Notes: generated from the letters alone by a model not told the origin. Counted from the stretch's first letter, positions 15,184 through 25,018 are shown. The stretch: 64,000 nt of DNA from Microbacterium lushaniae (GCF_008727775.1 NZ_CP044232.1:2356001-2420000), one strand, 5' to 3'. Program-made: numbers and translations.

Positions 15184-15238
15184 GGGTCCCGGGTGGTCCC
15201 ACCGGGACTCTCAAGCGCCCAGGGCCCTTCGCTAGAGT
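15184..15238 (+). promoter_or_regulatory. fba control region: hairpin and -10 box
   Basis: A short inverted repeat around GTCCCGGGTGG / CCACCGGGAC (about 15186-15208) precedes TAGAGT at 15233-15238, a likely -10. The ATG at 15274 has AGGAG at 15264-15268. The hairpin could be an operator; this is inference. Confidence 0.4.
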
Positions 15239-15273
15239 GACCGGGAACCCCACTCCACAACCGAGGAGCCCCT

Positions 15274-16305
15274 ATGCCCGTCGCAACGCCCGACCAGTAC
15301 GCCGAAATGCTCGACCGCGCCAAGGCCGGCGGCTTCGCGTACCCCGCCATCAACGTCTCCAGCTCGCAGACCATCAACGCGGTGCTGCAGGGCCTCACCG
15401 AGGCGGGTTCGGACGGCATCCTTCAGGTCACCACGGGCGGTGCCGACTACTTCGCCGGCCACACCGTGAAGGGCCGCGCCACGGGCGCGATCGCGTTCGC
15501 GAAGTTCGTCACCGAGGTCGCCAAGAACTACCCGATCACCGTCGCCCTGCACACCGACCACTGCCCCAAGGACGCACTCCCCGGCTTCGTCCTGCCACTG
15601 CTGGAGGCCTCCGAGGAGGAGGTCAAGGCCGGCGGCAACCCGATCTTCCAGTCGCACATGTGGGACGGCTCGGCGGTGCCGCTGGATGAGAACATCCAGA
15701 TCGCGCAGGAGCTGCTCCCCCGCATGAAGGCCATCAACGCGATCCTCGAGATCGAGGTCGGCGTGGTCGGCGGCGAGGAGGACGGCGTCAAGCACGAGGG
15801 GTCCAACGAGGCCCTCTACACGACCGTCGCCGACGTGACGAAGGCCGTAGAGGCGCTCGGGCTCGGCGAGAACGGCCGCTACATCTCGGCACTGACCTTC
15901 GGCAACGTCCACGGCGTCTACAAGCCGGGCAACGTCAAGCTCCGCCCCGAGCTTCTCGGCGAGATCCAGGAGGGCATCGCGCAGCGCTTCGGCACGGGCC
16001 CCAAGCCGCTCGACCTCGTCTTCCACGGCGGCAGCGGCTCCACCGACGAGGAGATCGCCCTGGCGGTGCGCAACGGCGTGGTGAAGATGAACATCGACAC
16101 CGACACGCAGTACGCCTTCACGCGCTCGATCGCCGGCTACATGTTCAGCAACTACGACGGCGTGCTGAAGGTCGACGGCGAGGTCGGCAACAAGAAGCAG
16201 TACGACCCGCGCGCGTGGGGCAAGGTCGCCGAGACGGCGATGGCCGCGCGCGTGGTGGAGGCCACGCAGCAGCTGGGCTCGCACGGCAAGTCGCTCGGCG
16301 CGTAA
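15274..16305 (+). CDS. fbaA: Class II fructose-bisphosphate aldolase
   Basis: 343 aa, zinc-dependent class II enzyme of glycolysis and gluconeogenesis. Zinc and substrate residues: HTDHCPKD (His93, Asp95, His96), EHD-equivalent KHEGSNEALYT, the glycine loop FGNVHGVYKPGN, and the phosphate-binding VFHGGSGSTDEE followed by KMNIDTDTQYAFT. It starts at ATG 15274 with AGGAG 5 nt upstream. It is divergent from glpX and ends in a strong hairpin at 16316-16347. Confidence 0.97.
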   Translation: MPVATPDQYAEMLDRAKAGGFAYPAINVSSSQTINAVLQGLTEAGSDGILQVTTGGADYFAGHTVKGRATGAIAFAKFVTEVAKNYPITVALHTDHCPKDALPGFVLPLLEASEEEVKAGGNPIFQSHMWDGSAVPLDENIQIAQELLPRMKAINAILEIEVGVVGGEEDGVKHEGSNEALYTTVADVTKAVEALGLGENGRYISALTFGNVHGVYKPGNVKLRPELLGEIQEGIAQRFGTGPKPLDLVFHGGSGSTDEEIALAVRNGVVKMNIDTDTQYAFTRSIAGYMFSNYDGVLKVDGEVGNKKQYDPRAWGKVAETAMAARVVEATQQLGSHGKSLGA

Positions 16306-16315
16306 GCGCCCACCT

Positions 16316-16347
16316 CGGATGCCCCGGCCGATCGGTCGGGGCATCCG
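16316..16347 (+). terminator. Terminator after fbaA
   Basis: A 32-bp near-perfect palindrome (CGGATGCCCCGGCCGA and its complement, one G-T pair) right after the fbaA stop, followed by TCGTCTC. It also lies downstream of the convergent MOSC gene and may stop both. Confidence 0.75.
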
Positions 16348-16352
16348 TCGTC

Positions 16353-16904
16353 TCACCCCGGGGCGCGGAAGACGTCGCGGATGCTCGGTGCCCCCTCCGG
16401 TACCGACAGCACCTCGATCGGGTCGCCGGCGCGGATGGCACCGACCCGGCGTACGCGCAGGTAGGGGCCCAGGCGGCGCTCCTGCGCGAACCGCCGCACC
16501 CACCCCCGCGCCTCCGCCCCGCCCACCCAGCGGGCGAACGTCGAGCACGGCGTGCGCGGCATCGTGACCTCGACCTCCACGGTCTCGCCGATGCGCCACA
16601 CCTCGCCGATGCGCGCGGCGTTGACGTCGAGGCCGTCCACGCGCAGGTTCTCGCCGAACCATCCGGGCGGCAGCTCGCGGCCCAGCTGCTCCTCCCAGAA
16701 CCGCGCGTCCTCCTGCGCGTAGGCGTACACCGCCTTGTCGAGCCCGCCATGATGCTTGCGGCTGGCCTGCACGTCGCCGCGCAGTCCGTACCGACCTGCG
16801 TGCACCGCGCCGGTCACGGGCCGCTTGTCGATGCCGGTCACGCCGACGAAGCCCGAGTCGGGGCGGAGCTGGTGGACGACGCACACGGCGAGGACGCGAG
16901 GCAT
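16353..16904 (-). CDS. MOSC-domain protein
   Basis: 183 aa. A single MOSC (molybdenum cofactor sulfurase C-terminal) domain: KRPVTGAVHAGRYGLRGDVQ, SRKHHGGLDKAVYAYAQED, GENLRVDGLDVN and the conserved Cys in TMPRTPCSTFARW. MOSC proteins bind or transfer sulfur/Moco; stand-alone bacterial members are related to YiiM. The start at ATG 16904 has TAGCAT 6 nt upstream, so it is leaderless. The genome encodes a molybdopterin oxidoreductase at 38981 that such proteins could serve, but they are not linked. Confidence 0.9.
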   Translation of the reverse strand: MPRVLAVCVVHQLRPDSGFVGVTGIDKRPVTGAVHAGRYGLRGDVQASRKHHGGLDKAVYAYAQEDARFWEEQLGRELPPGWFGENLRVDGLDVNAARIGEVWRIGETVEVEVTMPRTPCSTFARWVGGAEARGWVRRFAQERRLGPYLRVRRVGAIRAGDPIEVLSVPEGAPSIRDVFRAPG

Positions 16905-16910
16905 CCCGCG

Positions 16911-16916
16911 ATGCTA
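16911..16916 (-). promoter_or_regulatory. -10 box of the MOSC gene (leaderless)
   Basis: TAGCAT on the minus strand with a 6-nt gap to ATG 16904. Confidence 0.6.
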
Positions 16917-16930
16917 TGACATGGCGCGGC

Positions 16931-17482
16931 TCATCCGCCGGTGGAGAGCCGTTCCACGAATCCGGTGAAGGCCGGGTCTCCCGACAACGGCACCGTCAGC
17001 AGCGCCGAGACGACGAGGACCGTGACGACGGCGCCGACCAGCGGGATCCAGAACGCGATGCGCCTGCGCCGCAGGCGCCGCCAGGACAGCAGCGCCGTCA
17101 CCGCCCAGCCGAGGATGAGCACGGTGCCGGCGATCGGGCCCCACACGCGGGCGGCGTCGAAGTTCGTGAACGACTCCTTCACGCCGAGCAGTTCGAGGTA
17201 GTCGTCCGCGAAGGTGGCGAAGCCGAAGAGCCGCGGTGCGGTGGTGAGCACGTTGAACAGTCCGTAGACCAGCAGACCGATCGTGACGATGCGGTCGGCG
17301 AGGCGCCAGTTCGTGAGCCGCCCCGCGGGGGCCGACACGGGCGCCGGTGCCGCATGCGGGGCGGGGTGCACGCCCGCGACGAGGGCGTCGGTCGTGTCGG
17401 GCCGGGCGATCCGCGCGCGCTGCTCCTCGGGCGTGGCGTACTCGCCGTACTGCGGTGCCGGGCGGGGGTCCGGTTCGCTCAC
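16931..17482 (-). CDS. DUF6264-like membrane protein
   Basis: 183 aa. The first 55 residues are Pro/Ala-rich and cytoplasmic. Three membrane segments follow, at about 66-84 ([19 protein letters not shown]), 112-131 ([20 protein letters not shown]) and 141-163. The start GTG 17482 overlaps the ispH stop by 4 nt (GTGA), so the genes are co-translated. Function unknown; the arrangement behind ispH is usual in Microbacteriaceae. Confidence 0.82.
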   Translation of the reverse strand: MSEPDPRPAPQYGEYATPEEQRARIARPDTTDALVAGVHPAPHAAPAPVSAPAGRLTNWRLADRIVTIGLLVYGLFNVLTTAPRLFGFATFADDYLELLGVKESFTNFDAARVWGPIAGTVLILGWAVTALLSWRRLRRRRIAFWIPLVGAVVTVLVVSALLTVPLSGDPAFTGFVERLSTGG

Positions 17483-18540
17483 GACCGTCCCCGTCCGCCC
17501 AGGGCCCGCGCGTCACGGCGGCCGGCCGCATCCGAGCGCAGTTCCTTCGGCAGCGAGAACATGAGGTCTTCCTCGGCTGTGCGCACCTCTTCGACGTCGC
17601 GGTATCCCGCGCCGGCGAGCTCGGCGAGCACTTCGTCCACCAGCACTTCGGGCACGGATGCGCCGCTGGTCACGCCGACCGTCTCGACGCCGTCGAGCCA
17701 CTCCTGCTGCACCTCGTCGACGTAGTCGACGCGGTAGGCGGCCTTGGCCCCGTGCTCGAGCGCCACCTCCACCAGCCGCACGCTGTTGGAGGAGTTCGCC
17801 GAGCCCACGACGATGACGAGGTCTGCGTTCTGGGCGACCTTCTTGATCGCCACCTGCCGGTTCTGCGTGGCGTAGCAGATGTCGTCCGAAGGCGGATCCT
17901 GCAGTTGCGGGAAGCGGGCGCGGAGGCGGCGCACCGTCTCCATCGTCTCGTCGACCGACAGCGTCGTCTGCGACAGCCACACGACCTTCGACGGGTCGCG
18001 CACCTCCACGGTGTCGGCCTCGTCCGGGGAGTTCACGATCGTGACGTGGTCGGGCGCTTCGCCGGCGGTGCCCTCGACCTCCTCGTGGCCCAGGTGGCCG
18101 ATCAGGAGGATCTCGTGGTCGTCCCGGGCGAAGCGCACCGCCTCGCGGTGCACTTTGGTCACCAGCGGACACGTCGCGTCGATGGCCTGCAGGCCGCGAT
18201 CGGCGGCGGCGGAGACCACCGCGGGAGACACCCCGTGGGCACTGAAGACCACGTGCGCCCCGGGCGGGACCTCATCCACCTCTTCGACGAACACGGCGCC
18301 CTTGGCTTCGAGCTCGGTGACGACATGGATGTTGTGCACGATCTGCTTGCGCACGTAGACGGGGGATCCGAAGCGCTCCAACGCCTTCTCCACCGCGATC
18401 ACGGCACGATCCACACCCGCGCAGTATCCACGGGGTGCCGCCAGCAGCACCTTCTTGCGTCCGTCGACCGGGATATCCTGGAGCCGCCCGCGACGCCCCG
18501 GGATGCGGGGGACGGGCAGCGATACGACGGGGGTGCTCAC
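17479..18540 (-). CDS. ispH: 4-hydroxy-3-methylbut-2-enyl diphosphate reductase
   Basis: 353 aa. The last step of the MEP isoprenoid pathway, making IPP and DMAPP. The three [Fe-S] ligands are Cys40 (RGYCAGV), Cys124 (ATCPL) and Cys222 ([10 protein letters not shown]). Substrate residues His69/His72 (QIVHNIH), His102 (SAHGV), His152 with EEVEG, the [10 protein letters not shown] stretch and GSANSSNS are all present. The start is GTG 18540, leaderless with TAGACT 6 nt upstream. It is divergent from xseA by 71 bp. It feeds UppS at 26808. Confidence 0.97.
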   Translation of the reverse strand: MSTPVVSLPVPRIPGRRGRLQDIPVDGRKKVLLAAPRGYCAGVDRAVIAVEKALERFGSPVYVRKQIVHNIHVVTELEAKGAVFVEEVDEVPPGAHVVFSAHGVSPAVVSAAADRGLQAIDATCPLVTKVHREAVRFARDDHEILLIGHLGHEEVEGTAGEAPDHVTIVNSPDEADTVEVRDPSKVVWLSQTTLSVDETMETVRRLRARFPQLQDPPSDDICYATQNRQVAIKKVAQNADLVIVVGSANSSNSVRLVEVALEHGAKAAYRVDYVDEVQQEWLDGVETVGVTSGASVPEVLVDEVLAELAGAGYRDVEEVRTAEEDLMFSLPKELRSDAAGRRDARALGGRGRS

Positions 18541-18546
18541 CCTCTG

Positions 18547-18552
18547 AGTCTA
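18547..18552 (-). promoter_or_regulatory. -10 box of ispH (leaderless)
   Basis: TAGACT on the minus strand with a 6-nt gap to GTG 18540. Confidence 0.6.
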
Positions 18553-18611
18553 CGAGTGCACCCCTGGACGACGGCCGAATTCCGTCCCATCCGCGAATAC
18601 TGCGAGAAGCG

Positions 18612-19916
18612 ATGACCACGTTCCAGCCCGAAACCGTTCCGGGGCAGCCCCCGCCGCCCGATTCCGTGCCGCCGCGGGACTCCACCGTGCACGCTCCGAC
18701 CTCGGTCGCGCGCCTGAACGACACCATCCGGGGCTTCGTCGACCGCTGGGGCTCGGTGTGGGTCGAGGGCGAGATCACGTCGTGGAACCTCCGCGGGGGC
18801 AACATCTTCGGACGGATGAAAGACCTCACCACCGACGCCACGATCTCCTTCCGGGTCTGGTCGAGCACGGCCCAGCGCCTCCCGAAGGATTTCGCCACCG
18901 GCGACCACGTCGTGGCGTGCGTGAAGGCCGACTACTTCCCCCGATCGGGCGACTTCAGCTTCGCCGTCTCCGCGATGCGTCACGTGGGCCTGGGCGACCA
19001 GCTCGAGCGCCTCGAGCAGTTGCGGACGAAGCTGCGGGCCGAGGGGCTCTTCGACGCCTCGCGCAAGAAGCGCCTGCCGTTCCTCCCCGGACTCATCGGG
19101 CTCATCACGGGCGAGAACTCCGACGCCGAGAAGGACGTGCACCGGAACGCCGAGCTGCGCTGGCCGCAGGTGCGCATCCGCACCAAGCACGCCGCCGTGC
19201 AGGGCGACCGGTGCGTTCCGGAGACGATCGCGGCGCTGAAGGCGCTGGATGCCGACCCCGAGGTCGCCGTGATCGTGATCGCCCGAGGCGGCGGCGATCC
19301 GCAGACACTCCTGGGCTTCAGCGACGAGCGGCTCCTGCGCGCGGTGGCCGCCGCATCCACCCCCGTGGTCAGCGCGATCGGGCACGAGAACGACCACCCC
19401 CTGCTCGACGACGTCGCGGATCTGCGCGCGTCGACGCCGACCGACGCGGCCAAGCGCGTCGTGCCGGACGTGAGCGAGCAGCGCGCCCTCGTCGCGCAGC
19501 TGCGCGCACGCCTGAGCAGCCGCCTCTCCCAGCGTGTCTCGCATGACATCGCCCAGCTGGAGCAGCTGCGCTCGCGTCCGGTGCTGCGCACCCCCGACGC
19601 CCTCTTGACCGGACGAGCGCAGGAGACGTGGATGCTGGTCAACCGCGGCCGCGACATCCTCGATCGCCGGGTGGCCGCCGACGACCGGCGCACCAGGGAG
19701 CTGCGCGCCTCGCTGCGGGCACTGTCGCCGCTGGCGACCCTGTCGCGCGGCTACGCCATCGCGCACCTGCGCGACGGGGTCATCGTGCGCGACGCCGCGC
19801 AGGCCCCCGCGGGCGCCGACGTGCTCGTGACGGTGGCGCAGGGCTCGTTCGCAGCCCGCTCCGAAGGCCCGGTGCAGGAGTCCGGCGCGGCGGCGACGCA
19901 GGGCGGGGACAACTAG
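18612..19916 (+). CDS. xseA: Exodeoxyribonuclease VII large subunit
   Basis: 434 aa from ATG 18612 (GAGAAGC upstream). An N-terminal OB fold (TIRGFVDRWGSVWVEGEITSW) is followed by the nuclease domain with GLITGENSDAEKDV, VIARGGGDPQTLLGF, SAIGHENDHPLLDDVADLRA and STPTDAAKRVVP, then a long coiled coil and the C-terminal SPLATLSRGYAI motif. It degrades single-stranded DNA together with XseB, encoded 10 bp downstream. An unconserved, Pro-rich 30-residue N-terminal tail precedes the OB fold. Confidence 0.96.
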   Translation: MTTFQPETVPGQPPPPDSVPPRDSTVHAPTSVARLNDTIRGFVDRWGSVWVEGEITSWNLRGGNIFGRMKDLTTDATISFRVWSSTAQRLPKDFATGDHVVACVKADYFPRSGDFSFAVSAMRHVGLGDQLERLEQLRTKLRAEGLFDASRKKRLPFLPGLIGLITGENSDAEKDVHRNAELRWPQVRIRTKHAAVQGDRCVPETIAALKALDADPEVAVIVIARGGGDPQTLLGFSDERLLRAVAAASTPVVSAIGHENDHPLLDDVADLRASTPTDAAKRVVPDVSEQRALVAQLRARLSSRLSQRVSHDIAQLEQLRSRPVLRTPDALLTGRAQETWMLVNRGRDILDRRVAADDRRTRELRASLRALSPLATLSRGYAIAHLRDGVIVRDAAQAPAGADVLVTVAQGSFAARSEGPVQESGAAATQGGDN

Positions 19917-19926
19917 GATGGAAGCC

Positions 19927-20154
19927 ATGACCGCGTCGCAATCCGGCTCCGCCGATGTCGCGGCTCTCTCATTCGAGCAGGCCCGCGACGAGCTCGTCCG
20001 CGTCGTCGCCGAACTCGAGCAGGGCGCTCCCACTCTTGAGGAATCCCTGACGCTGTGGGAACGCGGCGAAGCCCTCGCGGCGCGCTGCGAGGAGTGGCTG
20101 CTGGGGGCCAAGCGCCGGCTCGACGCCGCCCGCGCCGACGCGTCGGAGTCGTGA
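19927..20154 (+). CDS. xseB: Exodeoxyribonuclease VII small subunit
   Basis: 75 aa from ATG 19927 (GGATGGA upstream; an ATG at 19918 adds three residues). All-helical small subunit with SFEQARDELVRVVAELEQG and LTLWERGEALAARCEEWL, the conserved XseB core. Its stop overlaps the next start by one base (TGATG), so xseA-xseB-DUF4245-carbonic anhydrase is one operon. Confidence 0.95.
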   Translation: MTASQSGSADVAALSFEQARDELVRVVAELEQGAPTLEESLTLWERGEALAARCEEWLLGAKRRLDAARADASES

Positions 20155-20783
20155 TGGCCCGCGTCGTGGCGGAGCTCGGCCGCCCCGAGACTCCGGATGA
20201 GACCGCCGCCCGCAAGGCTGCGTCATCGCAGGCCTACCGATCGAGCAAGACCTTCCGCAATCTGCTGGTCGCCCTCGGGGTGATCCTCGCCGTGGTCGCC
20301 GTGGTGATCTTCGGCGTGCCCCGTGGCGAGATCCCCGACCCACCCCCCATCGATGTCACGGCCGAGGCCGCGGCGCTGAGCGAGACGCTGCAGCGCCCCG
20401 TGCTCGACCCCGACCTTCCCGACGACTGGCGCGTGAACGCCGCATCGCTGGAGGGCGGCAGCGTCGACGCGTGGACGGTCGTGGCCGTCCCCTCCGGCAC
20501 CGCCGGCTTCCTCCGCGTGTCGCAGGGCTTCGACGCCGACGAGTCGTGGCCGCTCGAGCTGCTCGCCGGCACCCGCCCCGACGGCACCGTGACGATCGCG
20601 GGGATCGTGTGGGAGGAGTACCACGTGTCCGACCCGTCGCGAGCCGGCAACGTGTCGTACGCGCTGGGCACCGAAGCCGGAGCCGACCGCATCCTCGTCT
20701 ACGGCTCCTCCTCCCCCGAGACCGCCGCCGCGCTCGCCGAGGAGCTCGCGCCTCAGATCACCGAACTGCGAGCGGCCCCGTGA
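20154..20783 (+). CDS. DUF4245-like membrane-anchored protein
   Basis: 209 aa. A cytoplasmic N-terminal 34 residues, one membrane anchor at about 36-56 (NLLVALGVILAVVAVVIFGVP) and an extracytoplasmic domain of about 150 residues with ALSETLQRPVLDPDLPDDWRVN and WPLELLAG. Function unknown; the family is actinobacterial and typically sits near xseB, as here. It overlaps xseB by 1 base and the carbonic anhydrase start by 4 bases (GTGA). Confidence 0.87.
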   Translation: MARVVAELGRPETPDETAARKAASSQAYRSSKTFRNLLVALGVILAVVAVVIFGVPRGEIPDPPPIDVTAEAAALSETLQRPVLDPDLPDDWRVNAASLEGGSVDAWTVVAVPSGTAGFLRVSQGFDADESWPLELLAGTRPDGTVTIAGIVWEEYHVSDPSRAGNVSYALGTEAGADRILVYGSSSPETAAALAEELAPQITELRAAP

Positions 20784-21432
20784 CCGCCCCCGCCGCCACG
20801 CCCCGCGAGGTGTGGGATGAGATGCGGCACGGCAATGCCCGCTTCGTGGCGGGTGAACCCCGCCACCCCGGCAGGACGTCGAACGCCGCAACGAACTGGC
20901 CGGCGGACAACGGCCCCGCGCGGCGCTGTTCGGATGCTCCGACTCGCGCCTGGCGGCGGAGATCATCTTCGACGAGGGACTGGGCGACCTGTTCGTCGTC
21001 CGCAACGCCGGCCAGATCATCTCCGACTCGGTCGTGGGGAGCCTGGAGTACGCCGTCGCGGTGCTGGAGGTGCCGCTCATCGTCGTGCTGGCCCATGACG
21101 CGTGCGGCGCCGTGGGCGCCGCGATCGAGAGCGTCAAGGCCGACGCCCCGCTGCTGCCGCCGCTCATCTGGCGCCAGATCGCCTCGATCGTGCCGGCCGT
21201 GCGGCGCGTGCAGCGCGCCGACCCGACGGCCGCCGACGACGCGATCGACCCGGAACAGGTCGGTCGCGTGCACCTGCGCGACACCGTCACGCAGCTGCTG
21301 CACGCATCCGAGCTCATCAGCGAGGCCGTTGCGGCAGGCCGTCTGGCGATCGTCGGCGCCAACTACCGACTCGCCGAGGGCACCGCGGCTCCCGTCGTGA
21401 TCGTGGGCGACGCGGGCGACCCGCTGCCCTGA
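20780..21432 (+). pseudogene. Beta-carbonic anhydrase gene with a one-base frameshift
   Basis: Reading from GTG 20780 gives PREVWDEMRHGNARFVAGEP up to HPG, then the frame is lost near 20872. Moving to the next frame restores a good beta-carbonic anhydrase: the zinc motif CSDSR at about 20936-20950, RNAGQIISDSVVGSLEYAV, and AHDACGAVGAA with the remaining His and Cys. A missing C in GGC(C)AGG would restore a full enzyme of about 217 aa. As written the protein ends in nonsense. This is either decay or a sequencing deletion. The enzyme would interconvert CO2 and bicarbonate, which Ppc (51294) uses. Confidence 0.85.
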
Positions 21433-21469
21433 CATCCAGACCACCCATCGGCAACAGGAGGACGACGAC

Positions 21470-22864
21470 GTGACCGAGACCGAGTACCGCATCGAGCACG
21501 ACACCATGGGCGAGGTGCGCGTTCCCAAGGACGCGCTGTACGCCGCGCAGACCCAGCGCGCGGTGGAGAACTTCCCCATCTCCGGTGACGCCCTCGATCC
21601 GGCGCAGATCGTGGCGCTGGCGCGCATCAAGAAGGCCGCGGCACTGGCGAACAAGGAACTCGGCACCCTCGACGGCGCCGTCGCGGATGCCATCGCGCGC
21701 GCCGCCGACCGCATCATCGCGGGCGAGCACGCCGACCAGTTCCCCATCGACGTCTACCAGACCGGCAGCGGCACGTCGTCGAACATGAACATGAACGAGG
21801 TGCTCGCCACCCTCGCCACGCGCGACCTCGGCTGGCCCGTCCACCCCAACGACCACGTCAACGCGTCGCAGTCCTCCAACGACGTCTTCCCCACCTCGGT
21901 GCACATCGCCGCGACGCAGGCCCTCATCGACGACCTCATCCCCGCGCTGGACCACCTCGCCGTGGCGTTCGAGGAGAAGTCGGAGGCGTGGAAGGACGTC
22001 GTGAAGGCCGGCCGTACGCACCTCATGGATGCCACGCCCGTGACCCTGGGCCAGGAGTTCGGCGGTTACGCGCGCCAGATGCGCCTGGGGATCGAGCGCG
22101 TCCAGGCCGTCCTCCCCCGCGTCGCGGAGGTCCCCCTCGGCGGCACGGCCGTCGGCACCGGCATCAACACCCCCGCGGGCTTCCCGCAGAAGGTCATCCA
22201 GCTCATCGTGGACGAGACGGAGCTGCCGATCACCGAGGCGAAGGACCACTTCGAGGCCCAGGCCAACCGCGACGGGCTGGTCGAGGCATCCGGTGCCCTG
22301 CGCACCATCGCGGTGTCGCTGACGAAGATCAACAACGACCTGCGCTGGATGGGCTCTGGGCCGAACACCGGCCTCGCCGAGCTGCACATCCCCGACCTGC
22401 AGCCGGGGTCCTCGATCATGCCGGGCAAGGTCAACCCCGTCGTCCCCGAGGCCACCCTCATGGTGTGCGCGCGGGTGATCGGCAACGACGCCACGATCGC
22501 GTGGGCCGGCGCATCCGGATCCTTCGAGCTGAACGTGGCCATCCCGGTGATGGGCACGGCACTGCTGGAATCCATCCGCCTGCTCGCCAACACGATGCGC
22601 GTGCTGGCGGACAAGACGATCGACGGCCTGGAGGCCAACGTCGAGCGCGCCGCCGCCTACGCGGGCATGTCTCCCTCCATCGTGACCCCACTGAACAAGC
22701 TCATCGGATACGAAGCGGCCGCCAAGATCGCCAAGCACTCCGTCGCCAAGGGCATCACGGTGCGCGAGGCCGTCATCGAGCTCGGGTACATCGAGCGCGG
22801 TGAGCTCACCGAGGAGGCGCTGGACGCCAAGCTCGACCTGCTGTCCATGACGCACCCGGGGTGA
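21470..22864 (+). CDS. fumC: Class II fumarate hydratase
   Basis: 464 aa. Converts fumarate and malate in the TCA cycle; oxygen-stable, iron-free class. Motifs: [49 protein letters not shown], and the superfamily signature [11 protein letters not shown]. The catalytic Ser loop SSIMPG is intact. Start GTG 21470 with CAGGAGG 8 nt upstream. It follows the carbonic anhydrase by 37 bp and may be co-transcribed. Confidence 0.97.
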   Translation: MTETEYRIEHDTMGEVRVPKDALYAAQTQRAVENFPISGDALDPAQIVALARIKKAAALANKELGTLDGAVADAIARAADRIIAGEHADQFPIDVYQTGSGTSSNMNMNEVLATLATRDLGWPVHPNDHVNASQSSNDVFPTSVHIAATQALIDDLIPALDHLAVAFEEKSEAWKDVVKAGRTHLMDATPVTLGQEFGGYARQMRLGIERVQAVLPRVAEVPLGGTAVGTGINTPAGFPQKVIQLIVDETELPITEAKDHFEAQANRDGLVEASGALRTIAVSLTKINNDLRWMGSGPNTGLAELHIPDLQPGSSIMPGKVNPVVPEATLMVCARVIGNDATIAWAGASGSFELNVAIPVMGTALLESIRLLANTMRVLADKTIDGLEANVERAAAYAGMSPSIVTPLNKLIGYEAAAKIAKHSVAKGITVREAVIELGYIERGELTEEALDAKLDLLSMTHPG

Positions 22865-22904
22865 GCCGTGCCCCGCGCGTAGCGGGTTCGGTCCCGGCGC
22901 GCGC

Positions 22905-22910
22905 GATAAT
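22905..22910 (+). promoter_or_regulatory. -10 box of the histidine kinase operon (leaderless)
   Basis: GATAAT with a 6-nt gap to ATG 22917. Confidence 0.6.
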
Positions 22911-22916
22911 CGAACG

Positions 22917-24344
22917 ATGAACCGCCCGCCGAGAACGGTCTCGGCGCGCGCGCGGATCCTGGGGGCCGTCCTCGCCGTCGCGTGCGCCGGGCTCGTCGTG
23001 GTGGGCGGCATCACGTTCTGGGTGCAGCAGGACAGCGTCCTGCGTGCCGTCGACGGGCAGTTGCGCACGTTCGCCACGACCGTGGCAGCGGAGCCGATGC
23101 CCGACCGCGCGGCCGTCGTCGACGTCGTACGCAGCATCGTCCCCGACCGCACCGACGGCACGATCGCGGTGGCCGACGGTGAAGTGATCGCCGCTGCGCC
23201 CAGCGCGACGGGCCTGCACCTCGCCGACGACGAGGAGTTCGTGCGGGTGCTGGCGGAGTCCTCGCCGGCAGCGGTGGAGTACGGGACGGTGCGCGGCGAC
23301 CACGGCACGCTGCGGTACGTCGCCGTACCGGTAGACGGCGCTGTCATCGCCCACGCCGTGCTGCTGGATGCCCGCATGGAGCTCGTGGTCACCGGCATCC
23401 TCACCTACACGGTGACCGGGCTCGGGATGCTGCTGGCCATCGGCGTGGTCGGGTGGTTCGTCATCGGGAGACTGCTCCTGCCGCTGCGCGATCTCCGCGC
23501 CACCGCCGACGCCGTCACGATCGGCGACTTCGGCGCGCGCCTCCCCGCCGACGGCAACGACGAGATCTCCGACCTCACGCGCACCGTCAACTCCATGCTC
23601 GACCGGATCGAGGTCTCCGTCGACGTGCAGCGCCAGCTGCTGGACGACGTCCGGCACGAGCTGAAGACCCCCATCACGATCGTGCGGGGGCATCTGGAGA
23701 CGATGGACGTCACCGATCCGGTGGATGTGGCCACCACGCGGGAGATCGGCATGTCGGAGCTGGACCGCATGACCCGTCTCGTCGACGACATCGATCTTCT
23801 CGCGGCGGTCGAGGACGGCGCCCTGTCGATGAGCATGATCGACGTCGATGCGCTGACGGCGCGTGTGGGAGAGCTGGTGGCGGTGATCCCCGGCCACACG
23901 TGGAGCGTCGAATCCCGCGGCTACGGGCGCGTCGAGGGCGACTACGACCGCCTGCTCCAGGCGTGGCTGCAGCTTGCCGACAACGCCGCGAAGTACACCC
24001 CCGAGGGCACGCCGGTGGAGATCGGCAGCTCCGTGGACGACGCCGGTGCGCACCTGTGGGTGCGCGACCACGGCCCCGGCATCCCGCCCGCTTCCCGCCA
24101 TCGCATCTTCCGCCGCTTCGACCGCGCCGAGGGACGCCGCACCGTCGGCGGCTCGGGGCTGGGACTTGCCATCGTGGACGCGATCGTGAAAGGCCACGAC
24201 GGCCACTGCACGGTCACGGAGACGCCCGGCGGCGGCGCCACCTTCACCATCCACATCCCGCCCGGACGCGGGCGGGCACCGGCCGACCTGCCGGCGCCCG
24301 TGCGCGCCGGTGACGTGGTCCAGCAGCGAGAGGCCTCCGGATGA
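22917..24344 (+). CDS. HAMP-type sensor histidine kinase
   Basis: 475 aa. Membrane segments at about 13-36 and 156-184 flank a 120-residue extracytoplasmic sensor domain. A HAMP linker follows (to about 235), then HisKA with the phospho-acceptor His247 (DDVRHELKTPITIVRGH), the N box LQLADNAAKYTPEG, G1 VRDHGPGIP and G2 GGSGLGLAIVDAI. This is an EnvZ-type orthodox kinase. It overlaps the response regulator by 4 nt, and their signal is unknown. It is leaderless, with GATAAT 6 nt before the ATG. Confidence 0.95.
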   Translation: MNRPPRTVSARARILGAVLAVACAGLVVVGGITFWVQQDSVLRAVDGQLRTFATTVAAEPMPDRAAVVDVVRSIVPDRTDGTIAVADGEVIAAAPSATGLHLADDEEFVRVLAESSPAAVEYGTVRGDHGTLRYVAVPVDGAVIAHAVLLDARMELVVTGILTYTVTGLGMLLAIGVVGWFVIGRLLLPLRDLRATADAVTIGDFGARLPADGNDEISDLTRTVNSMLDRIEVSVDVQRQLLDDVRHELKTPITIVRGHLETMDVTDPVDVATTREIGMSELDRMTRLVDDIDLLAAVEDGALSMSMIDVDALTARVGELVAVIPGHTWSVESRGYGRVEGDYDRLLQAWLQLADNAAKYTPEGTPVEIGSSVDDAGAHLWVRDHGPGIPPASRHRIFRRFDRAEGRRTVGGSGLGLAIVDAIVKGHDGHCTVTETPGGGATFTIHIPPGRGRAPADLPAPVRAGDVVQQREASG

Positions 24345-24997
24345 CGCTCATCCTCATCGCCGAAGACGAGAACCGCATCTCGGCCTTCATCAGCCGCGGA
24401 TTGGAATCCGCCGGCTACCGCACCCGGGTGGTCGAGGACGGCGGCGACGCACTCGAGGCCGCGCTGTCGGGTGAGGTCGACCTGATGCTCCTGGACATCG
24501 GGCTTCCCACGATGGACGGCTTCGAGGTGCTGCGCGACCTGCGGGGACAGGGGTCGACCCTTCCCGTCATCATGCTCACCGCCCGCTCCAGCACGCGCGA
24601 CACGGTGGACGGCCTGGACGCCGGCGCGAACGACTACGTCGCGAAGCCGTTCAAGTTCGACGAGCTGCTCGCCCGCGTGCGTTCCCGCCTGCGGGAGACC
24701 GTGCAGACCGGCACGATCGCCGTCGTCCACGGCGACGTGTCGCTGGACGTGCTGACCAGACGGGCGACCGTGGCCGGCCGTGAGATCGACCTCAGCGCGC
24801 GCGAGTTCGCCCTGGCGGAGCAGTTCCTCCGCCACCCCGGACAGGTGCTCAGCCGCGAGCAGCTGCTCAGCCGCGTGTGGGGGCTCGACTTCGATCCCGG
24901 CTCCAACGTGGTCGACGTGTACGTGCGCTACCTGCGGGGAAAATTCGGGCACGAATGCATCTCGACGGTGCGGGGCGCCGGCTACCGCTGGGAGTGA
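24341..24997 (+). CDS. OmpR/PhoB-family response regulator
   Basis: 218 aa. Receiver domain with acidic pocket Glu8/Asp9, phosphorylation site Asp52 (LMLLDIGLPTMDG), Thr in MLTARSS and Lys in KPFKFDELL. The C-terminal winged helix has VDVYVRYLRGKFG and ISTVRGAGYRWE, typical of OmpR. The ATG overlaps the kinase stop (ATGA). A terminator hairpin lies 22 bp after the stop. Confidence 0.96.
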   Translation: MTLILIAEDENRISAFISRGLESAGYRTRVVEDGGDALEAALSGEVDLMLLDIGLPTMDGFEVLRDLRGQGSTLPVIMLTARSSTRDTVDGLDAGANDYVAKPFKFDELLARVRSRLRETVQTGTIAVVHGDVSLDVLTRRATVAGREIDLSAREFALAEQFLRHPGQVLSREQLLSRVWGLDFDPGSNVVDVYVRYLRGKFGHECISTVRGAGYRWE

Positions 24998-25018
24998 TCC
25001 GCCCTCCCGCAAAGAGAG

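Noticed and set aside
20471..21400. Plus-strand open frame extending over the DUF4245 and carbonic anhydrase region
   Set aside because: It is a shadow of DUF4245 first and then the first part of the broken carbonic anhydrase frame; the reading is explained by the frameshift.
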